This document shows, piece after piece, positions 12,557-21,885 of a DNA stretch of 64,000 nucleotides. Source of the stretch: Stenocarpella maydis (taxonomy: Eukaryota; Ascomycota; Sordariomycetes; Diaporthales; Diaporthaceae); assembly GCA_002270565.1 (NCBI GenBank), contig NQMI01000007.1, positions 310,001 to 374,000 of the forward strand. The letters run 5' to 3'. Positions within the stretch are counted from its first letter, which is position 1. Each line of letters starts with the position of its first letter. Both the position numbers and the translations under genes were made by a program. A model generated the notes under the pieces. That model made no database searches. It worked only from the letters and a program-made list of their open reading frames with translations, and was not told where the DNA came from.

Positions 12557-14404
12557 CTACGATTTATATACATGCACCGTGCCTCTCGCGCCAGAGTCAG
12601 CCTCAGCCCATGCCTCGATCTCGACCAGGAAGTCGTCCTCATAAAGCGTTGCCTGAATCAGTGTGTTCGCGGGGAGTATCCCGGCGCACTTCATCCTCCA
12701 GCCGTGAGCCTCACTCACTGCTTCAGCGTCCTTCCTATTGGAAAGGATGACCCTTGTCCTCACGACGTCTTTCATCGACGAGCCAAGGGCCATGAGCGCA
12801 CCTTCTATGATGTCTAGTGCCCAGACTGCCTGGCTTGCTGCGGAGGTGCCACCGACGCAGGACAGGGACAGGACAGGTGGATTCGCGGTTGTCTGGCTCG
12901 GGTTAACTACTGGCAACTGAGGTTGAGAGGTGGGGCCGCGGAGGGCTTCCTGGGCCAGCACAGAAGCAGATCATACTTACACCCGAGACGTGGATGTGTG
13001 AGCCAACGCGGACAGCACGCGAATAGCCCTTAGACAAAAAGGATGGTCAGCATAGAGGACCGAGCGACAACTCACCCTCGCACTTACGCAAATAGGTTCC
13101 CACTTGCTTCCACTCAGATATTCGACCCTGTGGCCTGCAGCAATCGCCTCCCGCACCGATCTACTGCGATCTGTCTCCTGGACATGGTGGGTCAGATCCC
13201 CAGAGGCTGTCAGGTATGGTGGCCTACGGTACTCGTCTCCACAGTCACCTGGTATGTCGTTCAAGGCCTCCTGCGCCTTGGCGATGATTCCCCTATCCTC
13301 ATCATCCAGCCTGAGCGAGAAGGCCAAGAGATTCTGCGCAATGTACTGTTCCGAATCGACGCTCAGCCTCGTCCCCACGATAACCGCCCTCACAGCCGGG
13401 ACGTCCAAAACCCAGCGCATCGCCACCGATGGTATAGGGACACCGTGTTTCCCCGCCACGGTCCCGAGCGCCTCCAGGACGCCCTGAAAGACGGCCCAGC
13501 CGCCCGCGGCCCGGATGAAGCGGAGGTACTTCCTCAGCGACCAGTTGAGGGCGTCACTGTCCTCTGGCTCTGGCTGCCCAAGCCACTTCTCAGAGATGAA
13601 CCCGCCCAAAAGCGTCCCATAGCAGAGGAGCCCGACGCCACGGGACGCGCAGAGGCGGCTCATGCGGCCGCGGACGGCGCGGAGGTCGATGACGGAGCAG
13701 GAGACCTGGTTGGTGGCGATGTTGAAGCCCGTGTTGAGCAGCATCTCGAGGTGGGCCGCGTCGGTGTTGGTCAGGCCCAGGAGCCTGATCTTGCCTTGGG
13801 ACTGGAGGCTGGTCAGGTGTGTGAGGTTGTGGATATAGGTATCGTCTGTGTAGTCCCATATATGGTCTGGTGGACTGGGTGAGCTCCTAACAAGGCCAGC
13901 AGCAAATGTAGGGGTAGCTCACATTGCAGCAGTGGGATTGCCCGCTGGGCCAATCTCCTCAGAGCGAGGTCTACCGCTGCTTCTGCGTTCTCAAAGGTTT
14001 TGAGCCCATTTTCTGCCGGGCACCACTTGGTGAATGCAGTAAGCGCCGCCCCGTGATTCGCATTGTGGTGCCCAACGACGAGCTCTGGTGCATGTTAGTT
14101 GTGCCATCGACCGGAGAACATCCTCAAACGGTCATGCTCACCAGCGTCTCCGTAGTGATCCGCCATATCGAAGCAATTTAGGCCTCTGCCTATCCTGGGC
14201 TCATATTAGAACCGCGCCAAACCCTGGTTCTCGGGTTCCCACGGCTTACAATGCGTCCATGGCTGCTACGGCGCTCGCGATATCCACATTCTTGTCATGG
14301 CCGCCTGCAAGCTGCCACAGTCCATTGAGAATCCGGGGGACCACCAGAGATCCTTGACCGATCACTGTTAACTCGGGGTGTATAGGTGGTGTTTTGGGGG
14401 CCAT
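12557..14404 (-). CDS. Aldo/keto reductase-RidA (YjgF) fusion protein
   Basis: Six exons: 14404-14250, 14185-14142, 14084-13923, 13866-13088, 13028-12981 and 12916-12557. Introns are 56-64 bp, all GT-AG, and the spliced frame is open for 515 residues. Residues 1-~350 are an NADPH-dependent aldo/keto reductase. The tetrad is visible as Asp58 and Tyr63 (FDMADHYGDA), Lys86 (FTKWCP) and His122 (QYHIWDY), followed by GKIRLLGLTNTD and the cofactor-site region AVIVGTRLS. Residues ~370-515 form a RidA/YjgF domain with GYSRAVRVGSHIHVSG, DVVRTRVIL and LVEIEAWAEAD. The two parts are joined inside exon 4 with no stop, so this is one gene rather than two neighbours. Where most deaminase-type RidA proteins have the catalytic Arg (pattern AR-S), this one has ANTL. 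The substrate is unknown. Transcription would start near the TATA box at 14470-14480. Confidence 0.85.
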
Positions 14405-14469
14405 TGTCGTCTCCTTGAGGCTGTCTCTGCTAGACTGCGCGCCGCTCAGCTCACGAGACGCTGTACCGG

Positions 14470-14480
14470 AATAAATATAG
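14470..14480 (-). promoter_or_regulatory. TATA box of the AKR-RidA gene
   Basis: On the minus strand the sequence reads CTATATTTAT, about 65-75 bases ahead of the ATG at 14404. Spacing and composition fit a TATA box. The same block recurs at +2181 in the duplicated copy. Confidence 0.45.
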
Positions 14481-14646
14481 ACACGGCCTTTGGCGGAGAC
14501 TCCAATGATGCCTCGCAAATGCGCACAAGAGAGAAATCGGCAGACCTTCCTCTTTGGTGGGTGCTGAATCCTGCCGGTCTCGGATGCTGAGAGAAGACAG
14601 CACAGCTTCGCAGGCCAATCCGTCGCTGTCTCGGAAGAACGAGAGT

Positions 14647-15229
14647 GAGCCCCCCCCTGGTAAAATTACCCCTGTACCGCACAGACCACTATAGAATGCC
14701 CTATTCACGTGCGCGCGCCCACGCAGCGCCTACACCGCTCCTTCGTCCTCCTCAAATTCCTCATCCTCTCCCTCAGCAAGTATCTCCACAGCATTAGCTA
14801 TCCGCTCAAACGCACTCACAGCACGCCTAATAAGTGCTAGGTATTCATCCCCTCCTGTTGAGACCTCTGGAGCTGGGTTTAAAGGTTGGCGGAGTAGTCG
14901 TTGTATGGCTTTGATTGCTTCTGTAGCTTCCTCTTTCTTTCCTCCTTCACAGAGGCGAATAGCTTCCTGGAGAGGCTCGAGAGCAGCAAAAGGAAGAGGT
15001 CTGCACTTGCGGTTGCCACGTGCACAAGCAGAACAGCGTCCTCCAGCCCCTTTCTGGTCACAGCAGCGGTGAGAGTGGTCGCGAGAGAGGCGTGAAATAC
15101 AAGGAATACACCAAGTACGAAGAGAGCGCGAAAATGCTACGCGGGCGCGCTTAGGAGGAGGGCTGGCCATTTTGAGGATGTGAGGAAGAAGAAGCCTTAT
15201 TCGCGCTGCGTGGGCGCGCGCGTGAAGAC
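14647..15229. mobile_element. First copy of the small TIR element, cut at the N
   Basis: Carries the left inverted repeat (14647-~14728) and the cysteine-rich ORF, but is interrupted at 15229 within the right repeat. It is identical to 16828-17410 and is probably the same physical element reported twice. Confidence 0.7.
14730..15170 (-). CDS. Cysteine-rich ORF of the TIR element, copy 1
   Basis: 146 residues from MASPPPKRARV to an acidic C-terminus. Identical to the ORF at 16911-17351, where it is described. Probably not an independent gene, given the suspected false duplication. Confidence 0.45.
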   Translation of the reverse strand: MASPPPKRARVAFSRSLRTWCIPCISRLSRDHSHRCCDQKGAGGRCSACARGNRKCRPLPFAALEPLQEAIRLCEGGKKEEATEAIKAIQRLLRQPLNPAPEVSTGGDEYLALIRRAVSAFERIANAVEILAEGEDEEFEEDEGAV

Positions 15230-15230
15230 N

Positions 15231-16585
15231 GCATAGAGGACCGAGCGACAACTCACCCTCGCACTTACGCAAATAGGTTCCCACTTGCTTCCACTCAGAT
15301 ATTCGACCCTGTGGCCTGCAGCAATCGCCTCCCGCACCGATCTACTGCGATCTGTCTCCTGGACATGGTGGGTCAGATCCCCAGAGGCTGTCAGGTATGG
15401 TGGCCTACGGTACTCGTCTCCACAGTCACCTGGTATGTCGTTCAAGGCCTCCTGCGCCTTGGCGATGATTCCCCTATCCTCATCATCCAGCCTGAGCGAG
15501 AAGGCCAAGAGATTCTGCGCAATGTACTGTTCCGAATCGACGCTCAGCCTCGTCCCCACGATAACCGCCCTCACAGCCGGGACGTCCAAAACCCAGCGCA
15601 TCGCCACCGATGGTATAGGGACACCGTGTTTCCCCGCCACGGTCCCGAGCGCCTCCAGGACGCCCTGAAAGACGGCCCAGCCGCCCGCGGCCCGGATGAA
15701 GCGGAGGTACTTCCTCAGCGACCAGTTGAGGGCGTCACTGTCCTCTGGCTCTGGCTGCCCAAGCCACTTCTCAGAGATGAACCCGCCCAAAAGCGTCCCA
15801 TAGCAGAGGAGCCCGACGCCACGGGACGCGCAGAGGCGGCTCATGCGGCCGCGGACGGCGCGGAGGTCGATGACGGAGCAGGAGACCTGGTTGGTGGCGA
15901 TGTTGAAGCCCGTGTTGAGCAGCATCTCGAGGTGGGCCGCGTCGGTGTTGGTCAGGCCCAGGAGCCTGATCTTGCCTTGGGACTGGAGGCTGGTCAGGTG
16001 TGTGAGGTTGTGGATATAGGTATCGTCTGTGTAGTCCCATATATGGTCTGGTGGACTGGGTGAGCTCCTAACAAGGCCAGCAGCAAATGTAGGGGTAGCT
16101 CACATTGCAGCAGTGGGATTGCCCGCTGGGCCAATCTCCTCAGAGCGAGGTCTACCGCTGCTTCTGCGTTCTCAAAGGTTTTGAGCCCATTTTCTGCCGG
16201 GCACCACTTGGTGAATGCAGTAAGCGCCGCCCCGTGATTCGCATTGTGGTGCCCAACGACGAGCTCTGGTGCATGTTAGTTGTGCCATCGACCGGAGAAC
16301 ATCCTCAAACGGTCATGCTCACCAGCGTCTCCGTAGTGATCCGCCATATCGAAGCAATTTAGGCCTCTGCCTATCCTGGGCTCATATTAGAACCGCGCCA
16401 AACCCTGGTTCTCGGGTTCCCACGGCTTACAATGCGTCCATGGCTGCTACGGCGCTCGCGATATCCACATTCTTGTCATGGCCGCCTGCAAGCTGCCACA
16501 GTCCATTGAGAATCCGGGGGACCACCAGAGATCCTTGACCGATCACTGTTAACTCGGGGTGTATAGGTGGTGTTTTGGGGGCCAT
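15231..16585 (-). pseudogene. Second copy of the AKR part, truncated at the N
   Basis: Exons corresponding to 16585-16431, 16366-16323, 16265-16104 and 16047-15269 repeat the first four exons of the AKR-RidA gene exactly. Sequence then breaks at 15231 inside the next intron, so the RidA part is absent. If the duplication is an artefact this is not a gene at all. If it were real it would be a 5' fragment encoding only the reductase domain, with its own promoter copy. Confidence 0.7.
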
Positions 16586-16827
16586 TGTCGTCTCCTTGAG
16601 GCTGTCTCTGCTAGACTGCGCGCCGCTCAGCTCACGAGACGCTGTACCGGAATAAATATAGACACGGCCTTTGGCGGAGACTCCAATGATGCCTCGCAAA
16701 TGCGCACAAGAGAGAAATCGGCAGACCTTCCTCTTTGGTGGGTGCTGAATCCTGCCGGTCTCGGATGCTGAGAGAAGACAGCACAGCTTCGCAGGCCAAT
16801 CCGTCGCTGTCTCGGAAGAACGAGAGT

Positions 16828-17468
16828 GAGCCCCCCCCTGGTAAAATTACCCCTGTACCGCACAGACCACTATAGAATGCCCTATTCACGTGCGCGCGCC
16901 CACGCAGCGCCTACACCGCTCCTTCGTCCTCCTCAAATTCCTCATCCTCTCCCTCAGCAAGTATCTCCACAGCATTAGCTATCCGCTCAAACGCACTCAC
17001 AGCACGCCTAATAAGTGCTAGGTATTCATCCCCTCCTGTTGAGACCTCTGGAGCTGGGTTTAAAGGTTGGCGGAGTAGTCGTTGTATGGCTTTGATTGCT
17101 TCTGTAGCTTCCTCTTTCTTTCCTCCTTCACAGAGGCGAATAGCTTCCTGGAGAGGCTCGAGAGCAGCAAAAGGAAGAGGTCTGCACTTGCGGTTGCCAC
17201 GTGCACAAGCAGAACAGCGTCCTCCAGCCCCTTTCTGGTCACAGCAGCGGTGAGAGTGGTCGCGAGAGAGGCGTGAAATACAAGGAATACACCAAGTACG
17301 AAGAGAGCGCGAAAATGCTACGCGGGCGCGCTTAGGAGGAGGGCTGGCCATTTTGAGGATGTGAGGAAGAAGAAGCCTTATTCGCGCTGCGTGGGCGCGC
17401 GCGTGAAGACGAGCATTTTATAGTGGTCTGTGCGGTACAGGGGTAATTTTACCAGGGGGGGGGGGCTC
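16828..17468. mobile_element. Short DNA transposon-like element with ~80-bp terminal inverted repeats
   Basis: The left end (16828-~16909) and the reverse complement of the right end (~17385-17468) match almost throughout. Both read GAG, a C-run, CTGGTAAAATTACCCCTG, TACCGCACAGACCACTATA, and later GCGCGCGCCCACGCAGCG. The C-run is 8 on the left and 11 on the right. Weak similarity continues outward to ACGAG at 16820 and 17476. I find no clear target-site duplication. The ~640-bp length leaves no room for a transposase, so the element is non-autonomous. It lies about 240 bp upstream of the AKR start codon and holds one 146-codon ORF. Confidence 0.75.
16911..17351 (-). CDS. Cysteine-rich small ORF inside the TIR element
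   Basis: 146 residues. The N-terminus is basic (PPPKRARV). A cysteine cluster follows with pattern C-x2-C, CC, C-x2-C, C between residues ~20 and 57 (WCIPCI, HRCCDQ, CSACARGNRKC). A helical segment with a heptad-like EEATEAIKAIQRLL stretch and a very acidic tail (EGEDEEFEEDEG) complete it. This looks like a small zinc-binding, DNA- or RNA-binding-like protein, but no named family is assigned. The ORF fills most of the element between its inverted repeats. It may be a remnant, or an accessory protein of the transposon family. Confidence 0.5.
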   Translation of the reverse strand: MASPPPKRARVAFSRSLRTWCIPCISRLSRDHSHRCCDQKGAGGRCSACARGNRKCRPLPFAALEPLQEAIRLCEGGKKEEATEAIKAIQRLLRQPLNPAPEVSTGGDEYLALIRRAVSAFERIANAVEILAEGEDEEFEEDEGAV

Positions 17469-17755
17469 CAACTCGTCCTGCGGAGCTTCGGCGGATCCCA
17501 ACCCAGGCGGCTGGCGCGCCCATCACGGCTCAACAAACCAGAATGTAAACAAACGCCCAGGGAACGATCGAAATCCGAGGTGTCGGGTTCTGTATTTTAT
17601 GGTATGTCAATGCCACATTTCATTGTGTAACGCGTGCAATTTGAGTGTCCATGAACAGAACCTGAATGCCATTTTGCTCTCTGAATCTTCATCCACGATT
17701 CAGAATATCATCATCTTAATCCCACAAAACAGTCTGTTCTGCTTCGAATCATGAT

Positions 17756-18379
17756 TTAGTCAAGGGTTGAAATAAACGTACTCTCCTTGGGGTCCTTATT
17801 TGTCCCTGGAGCACTTAACCTTGAAGAGATGTTCGGCCCATCACGTTGCCCACTTTCCCTCAACGAGTCCAGGAAACCCGAGACTTTCCTGTCCATAACG
17901 CACTCATACACTATACTTAGGAGCATAGGACCCGCAAAGGCGAAGCAGATGAATAGCCAAGCAACGGCGTCGACTGCTGTCAGGAGTATGGCCCACAGCA
18001 TTCCTATCCATTACGTTGCGTACCAGATCGGGCTCCGAGATAGCCACCAGGACATCACATCTGGCATTGCCAGCCTGGTTGTCCTCGGCATACTGAGGCA
18101 AATTGCAAGACAGGGCAGAAGGAGAGGTCCAGCCCATTGCTGAGGCATACTGATGAGGCTCATTTCCCACCCGCCGCATTGAGATAGACTCCAGTCATAC
18201 GGGATCCTGATAGCTGGTGGTTCATTCAAGTTCTGCGATGTGCCACACGGAAAGGGGTGGTCACCTGAAAACAGATCCTTGAGCTCTTCGATGGTTATGG
18301 GCGGCTGGAAGTATGCGGGGGTATTCAGTAACAGTGATCCGCCTGACCCGGTCACTGAGAGGGACTTGGTTGATGGCAA
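17756..18379 (-). pseudogene. Broken gene for a multi-pass membrane protein
   Basis: On the minus strand an open frame from 18379 reads through ITIEELKDLF and two hydrophobic segments around WAGPLLLPCLAICL to SRSPIWYAT. It meets a TAA at about 18011, then continues in the same frame through LWAILLTAVDAVAWLFICF and further hydrophobic sequence to a stop at 17756. The same frame on both sides of the stop shows that this was one coding sequence. A single C-to-T change (CAA to TAA) would explain it, the kind of change RIP makes, though one site proves nothing. The N-terminal exon could not be placed. The family has no name I can give. Confidence 0.5.
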
Positions 18380-18560
18380 CTAGGCAAAAATGAGTGAAAT
18401 TTTGTCCTACTGCTGTGCCTGAAAGCGAACCTGGAGTTCCAGCAGTGAGATTGGCAAGCTGCGGGATCAGTGCGGCTATACTTGGTAAGCCATGGTGAGA
18501 ATCAGTATTCAGTGTTGCTGCTATTAGCCCAGAGGAGGAGGATTGTTGTTTACGGAACCA

Positions 18561-19048
18561 AAATATGGCGTGCGCATGTGGAAATCATGACTTCAGGTGA
18601 GGCTTGTGCATTGCCAGTTCCGATCCATCGTTCTAGGACATGACGATTCTATTCAGCACGATCAGTCTTCGTTCTTCTTCTGCAGATTATACCAATTTAG
18701 GCTCCCAATTGGTACCTAGGTAGCGTTGGAGCATTCCATACCTGTCGAGACCCAACTTCACCCCTGGATAATTCGCAATGGCTCTCATCCAGCAGCACAA
18801 CTCTAACCCATTTCTGCCCTCGCTCGTCCTACAACCAGAACATTTTCATGAGCATTGGAATGCTATTCGCTGCCAGAACACATACCAATGACTCATAGCT
18901 ACACCATGTGGACGGCCCAGAGACTATGGGGGCTCAGGCACAGGTTTTATTCCGCTAACACAAGATGCACAGACAACAGGGGAATCACTCAGTCGAGCCC
19001 ACGAAGAAACGATGCCTAGGATATACAGTCTGTACGCCAAGATCTAGA
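18561..19048. other. Spacer between membrane pseudogene and cytochrome b2-like gene
   Basis: About 490 bases. No gene, repeat or RNA recognised. The right part should be 3' UTR of the gene ending at 19049. Confidence 0.5.
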
Positions 19049-20665
19049 CTACAATCTACTCAGAATCGTGGGCAGCTCTGGTCTCCACATCTCGTTGAGG
19101 AGCCGGCTGGCGTTGACCATCTCTGGTCGCAGCTGGTCGAGCGAAGCAACTCCCGACAGCGTCATAGCCAGCGACAATTCTTCGGCCAATACTACGATTG
19201 TTCAGTTAGTATCCTCATCGAGTGGGTGGTGATGTAGGGCCTGCTTTCACACTTACTGTCTATGCATCGCTCAACTCCCTGGCCACCGTAGGCAGCCATC
19301 GCGTAAAAGAAAGGCCGCCCGATTCCAACAGCTGTTGCACCCAAGGCCAGGGCTTTGAGCACGTCTGCCCCGTCGCGACACCCGCCGTCCACGTAGACCT
19401 CAATCTGATCGAGAACCTCGGGGCAGTACGCGCGGATCTCCAACAGGGTGGACAGGGCGCTCGGCGCGGTGTGCTGCTGTCTCCCACCGTGATTGCTGAG
19501 CACGATCCCCTGGCAGTTATTCTCTGCAGCCAGCTTTGCGTCCTCGGCCGTCTGGATCCCCTTGAGTACAATCGGACCGGGCCACTCCTCCCTGACCCAC
19601 TCCAGGTCCTCCCAGGTCATCATCGGGCAAAGCTGGCCCGGTATGGGCCGCGCGCCAATCGCCGCAGAAAAGGGGTTCTCACTTGACTCCGTGCCTACAG
19701 GTGACGAGACGGTACTGTGGTCGAGTCCGTCCGCCAGTGCCTCGTCAGCCTGTTTTCTGCGATCCTCCGTCCTCTTCCCCAGCGCAGCCGAATCGACGGT
19801 GATGAATAAGCCCTTGTATCCGGCCGCCTTGACCTTCCGGACAAGTTCCACAGCTCTTCCTCTGTCTGCCGGGACATAAAGCTGGAAGAACAACCTGGAC
19901 GGGCTGGTCGACTCGCCGCCAATCCTATTTATCTCATCAACGTGCGACTGCTTGATACTCTCCAGGGGCTTAGTGCTCGCCGTCGACGTGATGCCGTGCA
20001 CGCCTTTCCGCGCCAGTGCTTGCACCAGCTCGAACTCTGCATTTGGATGCGCCATGCCCATCGTGCCCATGGGCGATACGAAGAAGGGCACAGGGGAGTG
20101 ATGTCCGAGCAGGGATGACTTGGTTGAGATGCTGGCCACGTTTCGTAGCACTCTCGGCCGGAATGACACCTTGGACCAGGAGTCGAGATTCTCCTGAAGT
20201 GAGAGACCCGAGTTGGCGCTGCTGGTGGCGTAGACCCATCCCCGGCGGTCGAGGACCTTCTCAGCCTCGGCTCGGAAGTCCCTTGCTGTGACACAGAGAG
20301 ACAGCGGCTTCACCTTTTTGCTGTCTGATGCTGCCGTCGTCTTCGATGGGTTCGCCGGGACATTCAGTGACTCGGCCGTTGAGGGGTCCAGCTCGCCTTT
20401 TAAGCTGCCATCGGGAAGGTCTTCGACGATCTCCAATGAGTGCACCTTGTCGAACTCAGCTGTGGCGTCCTGTGGATGCTTGTCAATAGGCTGGCCTGGG
20501 CAGGATCCTGCTATGTATACTCACGGCACCACCCTGCCTCAGAAGGATGCTCCGGCCGCCAGGGTGCTTGTCCAGAAACCTTGTGATATCATAGACCTTG
20601 CCGTGTATTACGATCCAGCACGAGTCCTTGGACCTGTGCCTCGCAACCTCAGACCCAGTCAACAT
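19049..20665 (-). CDS. Flavocytochrome b2-like FMN-dependent 2-hydroxy-acid dehydrogenase
   Basis: Oxidises an L-2-hydroxy acid, L-lactate being the best guess, using FMN and a cytochrome b5-type heme domain. Exons: 20665-20525, 20469-19257 and 19191-19049, giving 498 residues. The heme domain is at residues 1-~85 with axial histidines expected at His34 (DKHPGG) and His57 (FDKVHS). The FMN barrel follows with [10 protein letters not shown], the FQLYV strand, [19 protein letters not shown], the catalytic His-Arg in LSNHGGRQ, and [10 protein letters not shown] plus GIGRPF for phosphate binding. The C-terminal block is [15 protein letters not shown]. Unlike yeast Cyb2 (591 residues) it starts directly at the heme domain without a mitochondrial targeting segment. 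An upstream in-frame extension to 20737 exists but has no ATG, so a cytosolic enzyme is inferred. Confidence 0.9.
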
Positions 20666-21885
20666 AGTGAAGGACTTAATGGACGAGATGATATCTCCCT
20701 TTGTGACGTATTCTGCCTGCCCTGAGTTTGTGTGCACTCAGATTTGATGAGATAGCGTGATATCAAGAAAGATTGGGCCACAAGGTGGCTGGCCATTCGG
20801 GTGGCCTATTATATTTGACATGATTACTCCCCGGCCTCGGGAGCACAGCCGGCAGGGTGCCACGTCCTCGACGGGAATATTGCGGGGAAATCTCACATTT
20901 CTTACTCCAACGGGTAAGACTACCTAGCAGCACCCCTGTGATACCGCGATGCTAGGGTACGGGCAACTCTAAAATTCAATGCCAATGTGGACTTCGAAAA
21001 AGAGAAAAGTAGGCACAGCTCAGGTATCATTGACTTAGGCGTCTCTCAAAGTGCCAATTCGTCATGCTGGGACTGGCTGCACCTCGAGGAACAAATTATC
21101 CATATAGTGACTGCGGGACGAAGATTCGGATCATCGACACCCATATTCACTTCGAACCTGGCCTTGGCGAGAAAGACCAAGCAATTCCTCAACCACCTGA
21201 ACAACTCAGAAGCTTTTTGCACTCAGTATAGTGCAGGGTTGGAAGCTACAACGAAGCCGTGCGTCCGATAGCTCATAGCATCCATCCGCTGAAGGTTTCG
21301 ACTAAGTCTGCCCCTGGTGGAGTTCCAGTCAGTCATCAGCTGTACACCCGGGAAGTCGTTAACGTCCCCGGCCCTGATTCCGGCCACCTTTCCCATACAA
21401 ACTCACACTGTCCAACTAACGAATATAAATTCAAATTCAAGCTTAAAAGCTTTAACCCTATATATATATATAATATTTTCTTTGAATAATAAGTTAATTT
21501 TGAGACTTAGTATTTTAAGCTGATGGTTGAGGCTATAGGATTTGATTTGGGTTTGTTAAAATGGGCTGAGAAGTGGGTTTTTTTTTTGGTGAGAATACAC
21601 TATGTCTGGGGACGACGAATCCCGCCCAGACGGTAGGAAGCATAAGGAGAAGGTTTTGAGGGCGTCCAGAATCAAAGCTGTNNNNNNGGGCTGAATGAGG
21701 ACCGACGACGTTATGCCCACCCAAGTCTTCAGACAAATACGATTATATATATATTTAATCAGCGCAAGATCCGAGACAATTACACACAATTTACATAACA
21801 GCCGCGAACGCCAATGGCTAAGGCCAAATGACGCTATCTTCACACGCTGGTTCATAATCGTGTTTCCCGCATAGCCCATTCTTCG
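20666..21885. other. AT-rich spacer with a six-N gap
   Basis: No gene is supportable. The stretch 21410-21560 is strongly AT-rich, with a TA dinucleotide run near 21461-21474. An assembly gap of six Ns lies at 21682-21687, followed by another TA run near 21742. This could be a decayed repeat, but no terminal repeats or coding traces are readable. Confidence 0.4.

Larger units (their letters stand above)
13050..17410. repeat. Exact 2180-bp direct duplication around a single N (probable assembly artefact)
   Basis: Bases 13050-15229 recur as 15231-17410, offset by exactly 2181, with one N at 15230 between them. Every segment and reading frame I compared is identical, including the length of the C8 run in the inverted repeat. 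The first copy stops inside the right inverted repeat of a transposon, and the second copy starts inside an intron of the AKR gene. This is what two overlapping contig ends joined without merging look like. The genuine locus should contain one copy. Confidence 0.9.

Noticed and set aside
12557..12961. RidA as a separate small gene starting near 12961
   Set aside because: The domain's first conserved block (GYSRAVRVG...HVSG) lies on upstream exons that continue in frame from the reductase, and the 31-bp gap implied by an earlier acceptor is too short for an intron.
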